Shown here piece after piece: positions 1 to 9,444 of a DNA stretch of 50,740 nt (position 1 is its first letter; every line of letters starts with the position of its first letter). Position numbers and translations under genes: made by a program. The notes beneath the pieces were generated by a model. It was not told the origin of the DNA, did no database searches, and saw only the letters and a program-made list of their open reading frames with translations. The DNA comes from Butyrivibrio sp. (GTDB lineage Bacteria; Bacillota; Clostridia; Lachnospirales; Lachnospiraceae): the NCBI RefSeq assembly GCF_017635265.1, contig NZ_JAGBLU010000125.1, positions 1 to 50,740 of the forward strand. The letters run 5' to 3'.

Positions 1-99
1 AGACATGTATAACTGTTAGTAAAGCTCCTTGATGATATCTGATGAGAGGGGAATCCTCCCTTCAATCATTACTTAGATTTGGAAATAGAAACTATTAAC

Positions 100-119
100 T
101 GTAGTCCTTAATGACTACA
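100..119 (+). other. Hairpin upstream of the lipoprotein gene
   Basis: A perfect 7-bp stem (TGTAGTC / GACTACA) with a 6-nt loop lies just before the ribosome site of the first gene. It has no U-tract, so it is not a terminator. It may belong to the 5' leader of the transporter mRNA. Function unknown. Confidence 0.4.
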
Positions 120-145
120 TCATTACTATACTAGGAGGAAAAGAA

Positions 146-1567
146 GTGAAAAAGAAGGTATTATCAACAATTTTAACGTTCACAATGGTAGTTTCTGCTC
201 TTGCAGGCTGCGGAAGTGCAGCATCGGGAACATCTGAAACTGCAGCAACAGATTCACAGTCATCCGGTGAAACAACTACTCAGACAGAAGAAGCTAAACC
301 GGCTGAGACCAATGCAGAACCTGCAGCAGAGCTTACGGGAATTGATGCAATCATTGCTGAAGCCGAAACAATGACAATGGAAGAGCTTGCAGCAAAGGCT
401 ATTGAAGAGTCAAATGGCAAGACATTCTATGGGGTTGGTAACAGTAGCCGCGGAAAATCAGCACTTCCGGTATTCATTGAGTATTTACAGTCTATTGATC
501 CGTCATATTCAATGGAATTTGAATGGCAGCAACCCAAGAACAACAAAATCTTTGAGCAGCTTACATCTGATTCCCTTAAGAGTGAAGGCACATTTGCAAT
601 GACTCTTATTCAGGATGGCAATCAGATTCAGACAAAGATGGTTGATACAGATATCTTAAAGACATTTGTTCCTAAGGAATGGGCAGATGCTAACGGAACT
701 ACTGCTGATGCATATACAGGATTCCTCCCTCTTCAGACACTAAACAAAGTATTCATGTACAACAATACAGGCAGCGCAACTTATGACAACTGCTGGGACT
801 TCGTATATGAAGGTTCACATCCTCTTTTCATGGGTGTTGATTCTGAAATCGTAGGAAAGAACTTCCTTATGATGCTTACAGAAGACAAGTATGCAACATG
901 GCTTAAAGAAGCATATGACAAGCTTGATGATACAAAGAAGGCATATTTTGAACCGGTAATTCAGCAGATGCAGACTGATGCCAGTGACCTTGGACTTGGA
1001 GCAAACGGTGCATATGCACTTGCCTGGATCAAGCTTTGGGTGAACAACTACAACGAACAGACAGACGACGGACCTATCTGTAACACACTTGTAGATGCTT
1101 CTGCTACAGATCAGTCCGGACTTTTGGTTTATTCAAAACTTCGTTCTGTTGAAGAGTCGGCTTCAGTATCAGTTAACAATATTAACGTAGCAGCATATCA
1201 GGATGGCTATACAGGAATTGGCGGATATGGATATTGCCACTACCTCTTCCTTACAAAGAACAGCCCACTTCCATGGACAGCCTGCGCATTCATCGCATAT
1301 ATGACATGTACAGAGGCAGGATTTGAGGCATGGGGCAAAGATATGGGTGGATATTCATCGAATCCTGATGTAGCAAAAGAAATAGAAGAGAAATTCCAGC
1401 ATTCACAGGGTGGCGGAGATGAGTTCCCGGCAAAGAATGACAGAGGATATGACTGGTGGACAACAACGGGAGAACTTGTTCTTGAGGATCCTGTATATTG
1501 CTCAGATGTTTCATTTACGGTAGGAAGCTGGATCGACGTTCTTGATCACTACACACCGGGCGAATAA
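146..1567 (+). CDS. ABC transporter substrate-binding lipoprotein
   Basis: Predicted extracellular solute-binding lipoprotein of the importer encoded by the next genes. The GTG start is chosen because a strong AGGAGG lies 8 bases upstream. The first 20 or so residues form a lipoprotein signal (basic KKK, hydrophobic core, lipobox LAGC), followed by an S/T/E-rich linker to about residue 55. The rest is a single bilobal-type domain of about 410 residues, in the size range of iron/polyamine-type binding proteins. The partner permease and ATPase resemble Fe(3+)/AfuB-FbpB and MalK/FbpC families, so an iron or small-anion ligand is plausible, but no binding residue settles the substrate. It lies first in the operon, 132 bp before the permease. 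Lipoprotein and ABC role are sure; substrate is unknown. Confidence 0.85.
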   Translation: MKKKVLSTILTFTMVVSALAGCGSAASGTSETAATDSQSSGETTTQTEEAKPAETNAEPAAELTGIDAIIAEAETMTMEELAAKAIEESNGKTFYGVGNSSRGKSALPVFIEYLQSIDPSYSMEFEWQQPKNNKIFEQLTSDSLKSEGTFAMTLIQDGNQIQTKMVDTDILKTFVPKEWADANGTTADAYTGFLPLQTLNKVFMYNNTGSATYDNCWDFVYEGSHPLFMGVDSEIVGKNFLMMLTEDKYATWLKEAYDKLDDTKKAYFEPVIQQMQTDASDLGLGANGAYALAWIKLWVNNYNEQTDDGPICNTLVDASATDQSGLLVYSKLRSVEESASVSVNNINVAAYQDGYTGIGGYGYCHYLFLTKNSPLPWTACAFIAYMTCTEAGFEAWGKDMGGYSSNPDVAKEIEEKFQHSQGGGDEFPAKNDRGYDWWTTTGELVLEDPVYCSDVSFTVGSWIDVLDHYTPGE

Positions 1568-1699
1568 GAATGATAGGATTGCAAAGGCACTGCGGAACAA
1601 TTCGTATATCGTGATTCAAGCATAAAAAGAGATAATACGGATTGTTTCGAGCCTTGCATTGTTACCATATCATGGCAAATTGAGAAAGGAACACTTAAA

Positions 1700-2647
1700 A
1701 TGGAGGCAATCGCAAAACCAGACAAAAGTGCGATATTTAAAAATAAGGTAAAGACATGGTTTTCCCAACCTCAGAACATAATACTTTTGCTGTTTGGGAT
1801 TGTTCTTACTTTTAGTACTGTTGCACCTATCGTTGCAATTATAAAAGATACATTTGCAATACATCCCGGAACAATCGATCAGCATCTGACAGGAAGAACG
1901 AAGGGATATACATTAGTAAACTATATTGATCTTTTCACAAGCAGACTTGCAGTAACCAACCTTTGGAAACCACTTTTAAATACGATAATATTATCCGTAT
2001 TAACATGTTTTATATCTATTCTGTTCGGAGGACTTTTCGCATTTCTGGTCACCAGAACAGATATGAAATTTAAAAAGTATTTAAGCTCAATCTTTATATT
2101 CCCATACATAATGCCCCAGTGGACACTGGCGGTTGTATGGCAGCATATGTTTTATTCTAATAAAATAACCGGAACATCAGACGGTCTTCTGGCGGCTCTA
2201 TTCCATGTATATTTCCCGCACTGGTGGTGTCAGGGCGTATTCCCAAGTGCCGTAGTTTTGGGACTTCACTATGCACCATTTGCATATATTCTCATCGGTG
2301 GAATATTCAAAAATATGGATGCCAATCTGGAGGAAGCAGCAACAATCCTGGATACTCCGAAATGGAAGATCATGTTCAAGGTAACACTTCCAATGATCAA
2401 GCCCGCGATTCTTTCAACAATACTTTTAGTATTTGGAAGTGCAATGGGGAGTTATCCTGTTCCTCATTACTTAAGTCTTACAACTCTTTCAACCAAATAC
2501 ATTTCCATGAATAGTAAATACACCGGTGAAGCCAGCATTCTTGCTATTATCATGATGATATTCGGTGTGCTCATTCTGGGACTTAACCAGATGAGCTTAA
2601 AGAGCAGAAAAATTACACCACAGTTACAGGTAAGTCTGGCCAGCTGA
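1700..2647 (+). CDS. ABC permease, N-terminal half of a split two-domain permease
   Basis: Integral membrane permease of the BPD_transp_1 (MetI-like) family. It has an N-terminal membrane segment at about residues 22-45, a large loop, then about five more helices with the EAA-type motif 'EEAATILDTPKWKIMFKVTLP'-like stretch near residue 220 that docks onto the ATPase. RBS AAAGGA precedes the ATG. The reading frame ends soon after the last helix, where the other frame continues into a second permease domain. Iron-type permeases of this kind are normally one polypeptide of about 550-650 residues with a linker of the form 'TVTGKsG'. That linker is present in the other frame, so this ORF looks like the front half of a fused permease broken by one base in the A5 run at 2608-2612. 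It could also work as a separate subunit. Confidence 0.8.
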   Translation: MEAIAKPDKSAIFKNKVKTWFSQPQNIILLLFGIVLTFSTVAPIVAIIKDTFAIHPGTIDQHLTGRTKGYTLVNYIDLFTSRLAVTNLWKPLLNTIILSVLTCFISILFGGLFAFLVTRTDMKFKKYLSSIFIFPYIMPQWTLAVVWQHMFYSNKITGTSDGLLAALFHVYFPHWWCQGVFPSAVVLGLHYAPFAYILIGGIFKNMDANLEEAATILDTPKWKIMFKVTLPMIKPAILSTILLVFGSAMGSYPVPHYLSLTTLSTKYISMNSKYTGEASILAIIMMIFGVLILGLNQMSLKSRKITPQLQVSLAS

Positions 2648-3525
2648 CAAAACTGACAATCGGCAAGGTAGGAAAATATCTTGTTGGAATAATCTTTATA
2701 GTAATCACATTTTTTACAAGTATTTGGCCGATAGTTCTTTTTGCACTGGAGACATTTCTTCCAAATCCCGGAGATTACAGCTTCCTTTATACAGGAAATC
2801 TGGCGCATCTTACAACAAAGTGGTGGGTAACCAATGAAAATATTACAGAAAACGGTATGTACGGACAGGCCGGAATTCTCTACAACAAGACCATATGGCA
2901 TGCATTCTTTGGTACACTTTTCCTTGCAACCGTATGTGCTCTTATTGCAGGAACAATCGGAACCCTCATAGGTTATGCCGTTGCTAAAAAGAGAAGAAAT
3001 AAGTGGGCAAACTACGTTAACAACGTAGCATTTTTGCCTTACCTTATGCCTTCAATTGCCGTTGGAGCAGCGTTTTTTATCCTTTTCTCCAACGAGCACA
3101 TCAATCTGTTTAATACGTATACACTGCTGATAATTGCAGGAGTAGTAAAATACATACCATTTGCATCAAGAAGCTCACTTAACTCAATGCTTCAGATCAG
3201 CAATGAGCTTGAAGAGGCGGCAATTATCATGAATACACCGTGGATAAAGAGAATGACAAGGATCATCATTCCTATTCAGAAGTCATCGATCATAAGCGGA
3301 TATCTTCTTCCATTTATGACTTGTCTTCGTGAATTGTCGTTGTTCCTTCTTCTTTGCACACAGGGATTCATTCTTTCAACAACCCTTGACTACTTTGATG
3401 AAATGGGACTTTATGCATTCTCAAGTGCCATAAACCTCATCCTTATCGTAACGATTCTTGTATTCAACACATTAGTAAACAAGCTTACAGGCGCAAGTCT
3501 TGACAGCGGCATAGGAGGAAAGTGA
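2644..3525 (+). CDS. ABC permease, C-terminal half (frameshifted or separate subunit)
   Basis: Second BPD_transp_1 domain of the importer, with about six membrane helices and an EAA loop ('ELEEAAIIMNTPWIKRMTRIIIP'-like) near its middle. The first ATG is at 2857, but that would remove a clear first transmembrane helix (about 2680-2745). The frame is open back to 2587. The only upstream start-like codon is CTG at 2644, overlapping the TGA of the first half. The open frame before it reads NYTTVTGKSG, the linker typical of fused iron permeases, so the natural product is probably a continuation of the preceding ORF after a -1 shift. It overlaps the ATPase gene at GTGA. Domain assignment is firm; start and intactness are not. 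Confidence 0.6.
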   Translation: MTKLTIGKVGKYLVGIIFIVITFFTSIWPIVLFALETFLPNPGDYSFLYTGNLAHLTTKWWVTNENITENGMYGQAGILYNKTIWHAFFGTLFLATVCALIAGTIGTLIGYAVAKKRRNKWANYVNNVAFLPYLMPSIAVGAAFFILFSNEHINLFNTYTLLIIAGVVKYIPFASRSSLNSMLQISNELEEAAIIMNTPWIKRMTRIIIPIQKSSIISGYLLPFMTCLRELSLFLLLCTQGFILSTTLDYFDEMGLYAFSSAINLILIVTILVFNTLVNKLTGASLDSGIGGK

Positions 3526-3527
3526 TC

Positions 3528-5177
3528 ATGCCAGAAATAGTTTTAGAAAATATTACAAAGCGTTGGGGTAAATTCTTTGGCGTTGATAACGTGAGTCTCA
3601 ATATTCCAAATAATTCTTTTATCACACTTTTGGGACCTTCAGGTTGCGGAAAAACAACAATCCTCAGAATGATAGCAGGGCTTGAAACTCCTACAGAAGG
3701 CAGAATAACAATTGGGGATAAAGTCGTATTTGACTCAAATGCCGGGATAAATGTTCCTGCCAATAAACGAAGAGTGGGATTTCTTTTCCAGAACTATGCT
3801 CTTTGGCCAAACATGACGGTATATGAGAACATTGCTTTTGGACTCAAGAACATACATGAAGAGATGCCGGTTATAGATGTTGAGGCAAAAAGAGCAGGAG
3901 ATATGATACGAGCACTTCAGAATGGTTCCAGGATAAAAGAAATCGTGGAAGAGTGCCGTGACAAAAATGGAAAACCCGATGAGAACAAAGCATATGTAAA
4001 GCTTATTGATAATTACAGCATTTCAATATATACAGCAAAAGAGCTATTTGCACTTGGGATTCATCTGGCACAGGAGCCTGACACATTGGCAAAAGCGAAG
4101 GTAATGGAATATGAAGCAAAGCTTTCAGATATAAAAAAGAAGCTCCGGAGTGAAGAAAAAGATATTAATGAAAAGTTCCAGGTTACAAAAGGCGGAAAGG
4201 TCGTTCTTGAAAACAGAAAACTTACAAAAGAGGAAATAGATGCAAGAGTAAGAGCCTGCTCAAGGATTGTTAAGATAGGCATGTTCATGGACAGATATCC
4301 TGCAGAGCTTTCCGGAGGACAGCAGCAGAGAGTTGCCATAGCAAGAACCCTTGCCCCTGAGCCGCAGGTTCTTTTCATGGATGAGCCATTATCAAACCTT
4401 GATGCCAAGCTTCGTCTTGAGATGAGATATGAACTCCAAAGACTCCATGTGGAAACAGGAAGTACTTTCGTGTATGTAACACATGACCAGATGGAGGCTA
4501 TGACACTTGCCACCAGAATATGTCTTGTAAACAACGGTGTTCTTCAGCAGTACGCAGCCCCTCTGGATGTTTACAACAGACCGGCCAATCTGTTCGTAGC
4601 TGATTTCGTTGGCAATCCATCAATGAACTTCGTTGACGGGAAGGGCAAGCAGGCAGAAGATGGCAGTATAGTTCTTGATATTTTAGGAGAACACAAGGCT
4701 AAATTTGTACCAAACGAAAAAGTACTTCTTTCCGATTGGAGAGAGGCAAGGGAAAAAGAGGATGCAGATAAGCTTGAATTCGAGCATCAAAGACTTATGA
4801 AAAAAGGTGCTGTTGAAAAGAGTAACAAAGATGAAGTGTTCAAATATCATGTTCAAAGAGTAGAAGAGCAGGATGAGAGTATTATGGACGAACCTGTTAT
4901 TACAGATGAAGACTTTGTTCTTGGAATAAGGCCGGAAGCGATTGACATTGAGCCTGAAGGCAGGATAAAAACAAAGATTTACGGAGCAATGCCTACCGGT
5001 ATGGAATCAACACTTAAACTTAGAGTTGGGGAGTTTCTTCTTACCGGTGTTATATTTGGTAATTCAATTTACAGAATTGATCAGGATGCCAACATTGATA
5101 TCAAGGGAAAAGACATACTGCTATTTGACAGAAAATCAGGAAAATTAATATCAGCAGGAGCGCTTGAAATTACGTAA
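3528..5177 (+). CDS. ABC transporter ATP-binding protein with a large insertion
   Basis: Cytoplasmic ATPase that powers the importer, MalK/PotA/FbpC type. ATG 3528 is preferred over the overlapping GTG 3522 because the AGGAGG at 3513-3518 is then 9 bases away. Motifs: Walker A GPSGCGKTT at 36-44, Q-loop Q88, signature LSGGQ at 261-265, Walker B with D285-E286, D-loop SNLD, H-loop H319, then a TOBE-like regulatory domain to residue 549. Family members have the signature near residue 134, so about 127 extra residues, charged and partly helical, lie between the Q-loop and the signature. The C-terminal part also has a charged insert. The nucleotide-binding residues are all kept, so it should be active. 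Last gene of the operon, followed by a strong terminator. Confidence 0.88.
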   Translation: MPEIVLENITKRWGKFFGVDNVSLNIPNNSFITLLGPSGCGKTTILRMIAGLETPTEGRITIGDKVVFDSNAGINVPANKRRVGFLFQNYALWPNMTVYENIAFGLKNIHEEMPVIDVEAKRAGDMIRALQNGSRIKEIVEECRDKNGKPDENKAYVKLIDNYSISIYTAKELFALGIHLAQEPDTLAKAKVMEYEAKLSDIKKKLRSEEKDINEKFQVTKGGKVVLENRKLTKEEIDARVRACSRIVKIGMFMDRYPAELSGGQQQRVAIARTLAPEPQVLFMDEPLSNLDAKLRLEMRYELQRLHVETGSTFVYVTHDQMEAMTLATRICLVNNGVLQQYAAPLDVYNRPANLFVADFVGNPSMNFVDGKGKQAEDGSIVLDILGEHKAKFVPNEKVLLSDWREAREKEDADKLEFEHQRLMKKGAVEKSNKDEVFKYHVQRVEEQDESIMDEPVITDEDFVLGIRPEAIDIEPEGRIKTKIYGAMPTGMESTLKLRVGEFLLTGVIFGNSIYRIDQDANIDIKGKDILLFDRKSGKLISAGALEIT

Positions 5178-5183
5178 AACAAG

Positions 5184-5215
5184 GCCTCTCGCCATGTCGG
5201 CGAGAGGCTGTTTTA
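5184..5215 (+). terminator. Rho-independent terminator of the ABC operon
   Basis: A perfect 10-bp GC-rich stem, GCCTCTCGCC / GGCGAGAGGC, with a 5-nt loop, followed by TGTTTTATT. It starts 6 bases after the ATPase stop codon. Confidence 0.92.
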
Positions 5216-5386
5216 TTGTATAAACAGAGAATATCAAATTCAAAAATCCATGATTAAGGATACACATAAGTCTAGTATTTTTATATACAATATGACAAAA
5301 AAAGATACAAAAAGGATTATTCTATATGATAAAATTTTATAAAAGGTAGGCAGTAATCAGTTTTATTTTTGTTCGGAGGGCAAGCG

Positions 5387-6514
5387 ATGGACAATTCTTT
5401 TCCACAGATAAAAACATTTTTTGGTTTTGGCTGTATGAGACTTCCTATGAACGGCTCTGAAGTTGATATTGAGCAGTTCAAGGAAATGACGGATTATTTT
5501 ATTGATAACGGCTTTAACTATTTTGACACAGCTCACGGATATATTGATGGCAAATCAGAGCTGGCAATTAAAGAGGCACTTACCGGCAGATATCCGAGAG
5601 AGAAGTATCTTTTGACTGACAAACTTACGGAACCATATTTCCACAAGGAAGAAGATATAAGACCATTCTTCCAAAGTCAGCTTGATGCCTGCGGCGTTGA
5701 GTATTTTGACTTTTATCTTATGCATGCGCAGAATGCTACAAACTTTGAACATTTCAAAAAGTGCAGAGCATATGAGACTGCTTTTGAACTTAAAAAGGAA
5801 GGCAAGATTAAACATGTAGGTCTTTCTTTCCATGATAAGTCGGAGGTTTTGGACAAAATTCTTACTACATATCCGGATGTTGAAATCGTACAGATTCAGT
5901 TCAACTATGTAGATTATGAGGATGCATCGGTACAGAGCCGCAAGTGCCTTGAAGTGTGCAGAAAACATGGAAAACCTGTTATCGTTATGGAGCCTGTAAA
6001 GGGCGGAAGTCTTGTAAAGCTTCCTGATGAGGCACAGAAGGTATACGATGAAATGCCATCAAAGCTTTCAAATGCAAGCTATGCTATCAGATTTGCAGCA
6101 AGCCAGGAAGGGATAAGAGTAGTTTTATCCGGAATGAGTGATATGGTTCAGATGAAGGATAATGTTTCCTTTATGAAGGATTTCAAGCCTCTTTCAGAGG
6201 ATGAAATGGCTGCAGTTGCTAAAGTTACAGCTATTTACAAGGGATTGGATATGATTCCTTGTACATCCTGTCACTACTGCGTAGAAGAAAATCATTGTCC
6301 GATGAATATTAAGATTCCGGAGCTCTTTGCCTGTCTTAATACAAAGAAGGTTTTCAATGACTGGAATCAGAACATGTATTATGGACTTCTTACTGCTGAT
6401 GGAGCAGGAAAAGCAAGTGAGTGTATAGAATGCGGAGGGTGCGAAGCAGTATGTCCTCAGCACCTTGAGATCAGAAGCCTGTTAAAGAATGTGGCTGCTG
6501 AGTTTGAAAAATAA
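5387..6514 (+). CDS. Aldo/keto reductase with C-terminal 4Fe-4S ferredoxin domain
   Basis: Predicted cytoplasmic oxidoreductase. Residues 1 to about 270 form an aldo/keto reductase TIM barrel (start 'FGFGCMRLP', 'YFDTAHGY' with the Asp and Tyr region, 'DFYLMHAQ', 'RFAASQEGIRVVLSGM'). The C-terminal 90 residues hold two cysteine clusters, CTSCHYC...CP and CIECGGCEAVCP, typical of the 4Fe-4S dicluster appended to anaerobic AKRs. ATG 5387 has GGAGGG 7 bases upstream; an in-frame TTG at 5369 would lie upstream of that RBS. Monocistronic, convergent with the DUF4340 gene across a shared terminator. The physiological substrate cannot be told from sequence. Electrons probably pass between a ferredoxin pool and a carbonyl compound, which is inference from the domain fusion. 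Confidence 0.9.
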   Translation: MDNSFPQIKTFFGFGCMRLPMNGSEVDIEQFKEMTDYFIDNGFNYFDTAHGYIDGKSELAIKEALTGRYPREKYLLTDKLTEPYFHKEEDIRPFFQSQLDACGVEYFDFYLMHAQNATNFEHFKKCRAYETAFELKKEGKIKHVGLSFHDKSEVLDKILTTYPDVEIVQIQFNYVDYEDASVQSRKCLEVCRKHGKPVIVMEPVKGGSLVKLPDEAQKVYDEMPSKLSNASYAIRFAASQEGIRVVLSGMSDMVQMKDNVSFMKDFKPLSEDEMAAVAKVTAIYKGLDMIPCTSCHYCVEENHCPMNIKIPELFACLNTKKVFNDWNQNMYYGLLTADGAGKASECIECGGCEAVCPQHLEIRSLLKNVAAEFEK

Positions 6515-6527
6515 TATTTAATAATGG

Positions 6528-6574
6528 AAAAGGAACTGTAAAAAATGATTACTCATTTTCACAGTTCCTTTTTT
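6528..6574. terminator. Bidirectional terminator between convergent genes
   Basis: Outer stem AAAAGGAACTGT / ACAGTTCCTTTT continues into an inner stem AAATGA / TCATTT with a short loop. A U-run follows on the plus strand and an A-run precedes on the other side, so it can end both the AKR transcript and the minus-strand operon. Confidence 0.85.
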
Positions 6575-6575
6575 A

Positions 6576-7985
6576 TTATTCAGTATCAGTTGTGCTTTCG
6601 GCTTCCTCTTTTCCAAGGTTGAGCATTATCCTCGTAAAGTCTTCCTTAAGAGTAGTCATTAGCGTTCTGTCCACAAGGCCAAGTGTTTCTCCGTTTAATG
6701 AAACAAGACAGCTGTCACCGTCTACTCGGTAGAGTGTGATAGAAAGAGATGTATTTGCCTCGTCATTCAAAACAACGGTAACAGAGAACTCAGTGACACC
6801 CTGCGAGAGAGTACTGTCAAATTCTTTGACGCTCAAAGCACTGATATCACTTACAATCTGACTTCCTTCGATTTCAGTTCCGTTAACAGTATATGTTACT
6901 ATGTCGTCTATTGTTTCTGCATCGATAATGTACTGATCGGAGTCTATGTTTGCAGTAATAGTCTGTACCTGTGGCGCAGAGATATCAACTACGGAAGTGG
7001 GGCGAAGTGAGTTATAGTCATAGCCTGTAAGAGTTTCATAATCCTCGGGTGTATAAGAATAAATTATCTGAGATTCATCAACTCGCAGATAAATAGTCTC
7101 ATCATCTATCTTTTTAAAATACAGATAGTGTTCTTCCTCTTCTCCCAGATCGTTATCATCTGTAAAGTCGGTATCATAATCATATCCTTTTACATGGATT
7201 GTAAGATCAGGAGAATCAAATCCCCATTTGGTAAGTTCTTCGTCAGTAACGCAGTAAGTCACATAGTCAGTAAAAGTAATATGTGTAAAGTACCCAAGGA
7301 ACGTGCTTACAGAAGAATCTGACAGAGGCAGATAACCGGTATCATCTTTTAAATAATAGTTGTAGCTTGTTGTGTAAGAATAATCAGCATCTTCTTCATA
7401 GATAAGAGAGAGATTAACATCACCTGTAAGATCAACAGTTTCAATCTGCTGAAAATAAGGTATCTCATCATTGGCCAAATATTCATCACGATCAGATGTC
7501 AGATACGATTCGATGTCATCATCAATCAGATATACTGTTCCTGAGTTTATAGAAATATATCGCTTGGAATCCATTGTTGAAAAGGTTCCGCAGGAAATAG
7601 TTGTCTCATCTTCAGCAGTAATAAAAGTAATTTCTGCTTCGGGATCATCAAGACCATACTGACTGTAATCCTCAACATCTTCAATGATAAAGCTCGCATG
7701 AACTTCAGCAAAGTTCTCGATAAGATAAGCAATTTCTTCCTGATTTACAGGAAAAGAATCATCACCTGATAAAGTCCATACATCATCAGTTTTTACAAAA
7801 TCAAGAGTTTTATTCTCAAAAGTCCATTTTATTTCCGTCAGGCTCTCGGAATCAGCTGCAAAAACAACTTCATCAACGGTAGAAATGCTTTCAACATGTT
7901 TTTCAACAGCATTTACAGCGATGATTCCGACAAAGACAAGAGCAAGGATAACGCAAAGTATGATAAGGGTATTTTTACGCTTCAA
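6576..7985 (-). CDS. DUF4340 domain protein of a Gld-like ABC system
   Basis: Membrane-anchored extracytoplasmic protein, 469 residues. The start is TTG 7985: it has AGGAGG 9 bases upstream and gives a clean MKRKN-hydrophobic anchor (residues 5-25). An ATG 45 bases upstream would lie before the RBS and inside the preceding gene. The rest carries repeated beta-rich DUF4340 segments, for example the 'WTLSGDDSFPVNQEEIAYLIENFA' type repeat near residue 70. The TTG overlaps the TAA of the GldG-like gene, so translation is probably coupled. Last gene of a four-gene operon. DUF4340 proteins regularly accompany GldF/GldG-type ABC exporters; what the complex does in non-gliding Firmicutes is not established. 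Confidence 0.85.
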   Translation of the reverse strand: MKRKNTLIILCVILALVFVGIIAVNAVEKHVESISTVDEVVFAADSESLTEIKWTFENKTLDFVKTDDVWTLSGDDSFPVNQEEIAYLIENFAEVHASFIIEDVEDYSQYGLDDPEAEITFITAEDETTISCGTFSTMDSKRYISINSGTVYLIDDDIESYLTSDRDEYLANDEIPYFQQIETVDLTGDVNLSLIYEEDADYSYTTSYNYYLKDDTGYLPLSDSSVSTFLGYFTHITFTDYVTYCVTDEELTKWGFDSPDLTIHVKGYDYDTDFTDDNDLGEEEEHYLYFKKIDDETIYLRVDESQIIYSYTPEDYETLTGYDYNSLRPTSVVDISAPQVQTITANIDSDQYIIDAETIDDIVTYTVNGTEIEGSQIVSDISALSVKEFDSTLSQGVTEFSVTVVLNDEANTSLSITLYRVDGDSCLVSLNGETLGLVDRTLMTTLKEDFTRIMLNLGKEEAESTTDTE

Positions 7986-9444
7986 TTGCTGCTCCCTCCT
8001 TTCTTCTTCTGAATACTTCCTCAATGCCATAGAGAAGGTAACCGATAGGGAGGATGAAGATCATGACTACTTTGATTCTTTTTGCTGCAGTCTCACTTAT
8101 GGTCAGATAGTTGTAATCAAGTGACTTGGATCTGATAGAAATGGTCTCCTCTTCTCCGATCATCCATGAAATTGAGTTCATAATGAAATCTACATTTGCT
8201 CCTGAAGAATAGGAATTGTAACCATCATCAAGCATCACATCAGATGCTACCCAAATGAGTTTTCCATCGGAAGAGTCACTGCTTACAGATACTGCAAGTG
8301 AAAACGGACCATCAATATCGCCGTCCTCTTTGTCGTAGGTTTCAAGTGAATATCCGGCAATCTTGGAAAATGCATCAGCAGATGTAGTTAAAAGAGATGT
8401 GACTGAATATACGCTTGAAGTACTGTTTATTGTAAGTCCTGAAGCTATAGGAACAATTACATTGCTCTTTTCATTTATCAGTGCATCCGTTATGTCAGAT
8501 GATTCAATCTCAGGTAAAAGAATGTAAGGCTGCGCAAAAGCGTAGTAATCTCTGTTTCCTTCTACGACAACTCCGTCATTTATTGAAACGCCCAGACTTT
8601 CTATAATTCCCTGAAGATTGGAAAGGTCAGTATCTTCCTGAGTAGGGCCGGACATTACAAGAATATGTCCTTCGTTATCAAGGTAGTCCTTAAGCATGGT
8701 GACTTCTTCTGAAGACAGATCACTTGTAGGGGAGTTTATGAGGATCATGTCTGCATCTTCAGGAATTTCATCTACATTTAACAGAGAGAATTCTTCTGTT
8801 TCTATGTTTGCTTTTTCTAAACTGTCAGTAAAAGTAGTGGAAAGTTCAGCTTCTCCGTGACCTGTCAAAACGTAAACTTTTGGAAGGTCCTCAGATACAA
8901 CATAATCAATGGCAGTAGTTATCTCACTTTCGCCGTCGAAGTTTGCTGATGCGGAACCGGTCATATAATAACTTGAAGAGTCCACTTCATAGATATCGTC
9001 ATAGCTGATAAATCTTGATTTATCACCGCTTTCTACTATAAGAGAGTTATTTGAAACGTAATCTTCTGTGTACTGCTGGGCAAAAGTCGGATATACGTCA
9101 GGGTTCTTTTTTACAACAGTGATATGCTCTGACATATCGTCATAGACATCAAGGAGTTTTTCTATAACGGAATCCTCCTGACCTGATTGTACAATCCAGT
9201 AAATTGTTATGTCTTTTTCAAGATTGTTTACAACAACTTTTGTGGATGATGTAAGAGAGTACAGCTGTGCTGCTGAAATATCAAACTGTGTGAGAGTTGA
9301 TGGAAGAGCACTAAACAGAACATTTACACCGATAAGGATGAGCAAAACAATAATTGTTATAAGAAAATTGTAACTACCTATTTTGGCAGTCTTACTGGTA
9401 AAGGCCTGTTTGTTTTTATTTAAAATATTTTTTATGTTAATCAT
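7975..9444 (-). CDS. GldG-like ABC transporter auxiliary protein
   Basis: Extracytoplasmic auxiliary subunit of an ABC-2 system (GldG / ABC_transp_aux family), 489 residues. It has an N-terminal helix at about 25-48, a large extracytoplasmic domain ('YVLTGHGEAELS' near residue 190 is typical of the family, followed by a 'ILINSPTSDLSSEE' segment) and a C-terminal helix near 455-475 followed by a basic RRRKEG tail. ATG 9444 has AGGAGG 7-8 bases upstream and overlaps the permease stop as ATGA. Its neighbours are the ATPase, the permease and the DUF4340 protein, the usual order. Function in this lineage is unknown; a role at the cell envelope is inferred from topology. Confidence 0.88.
   Translation of the reverse strand: MINIKNILNKNKQAFTSKTAKIGSYNFLITIIVLLILIGVNVLFSALPSTLTQFDISAAQLYSLTSSTKVVVNNLEKDITIYWIVQSGQEDSVIEKLLDVYDDMSEHITVVKKNPDVYPTFAQQYTEDYVSNNSLIVESGDKSRFISYDDIYEVDSSSYYMTGSASANFDGESEITTAIDYVVSEDLPKVYVLTGHGEAELSTTFTDSLEKANIETEEFSLLNVDEIPEDADMILINSPTSDLSSEEVTMLKDYLDNEGHILVMSGPTQEDTDLSNLQGIIESLGVSINDGVVVEGNRDYYAFAQPYILLPEIESSDITDALINEKSNVIVPIASGLTINSTSSVYSVTSLLTTSADAFSKIAGYSLETYDKEDGDIDGPFSLAVSVSSDSSDGKLIWVASDVMLDDGYNSYSSGANVDFIMNSISWMIGEEETISIRSKSLDYNYLTISETAAKRIKVVMIFILPIGYLLYGIEEVFRRRKEGAAIEA

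Noticed and set aside
1-145. Riboswitch ahead of the iron-type lipoprotein gene
   Set aside because: Only small hairpins are visible; no known aptamer pattern could be recognised in the 145 bases available.
2606-2615. Programmed -1 ribosomal frameshift in the permease gene
   Set aside because: The sequence A-AAA-ATT is not a standard slippery heptamer and the A5 run is too short for strong polymerase slippage; kept only as a possibility.
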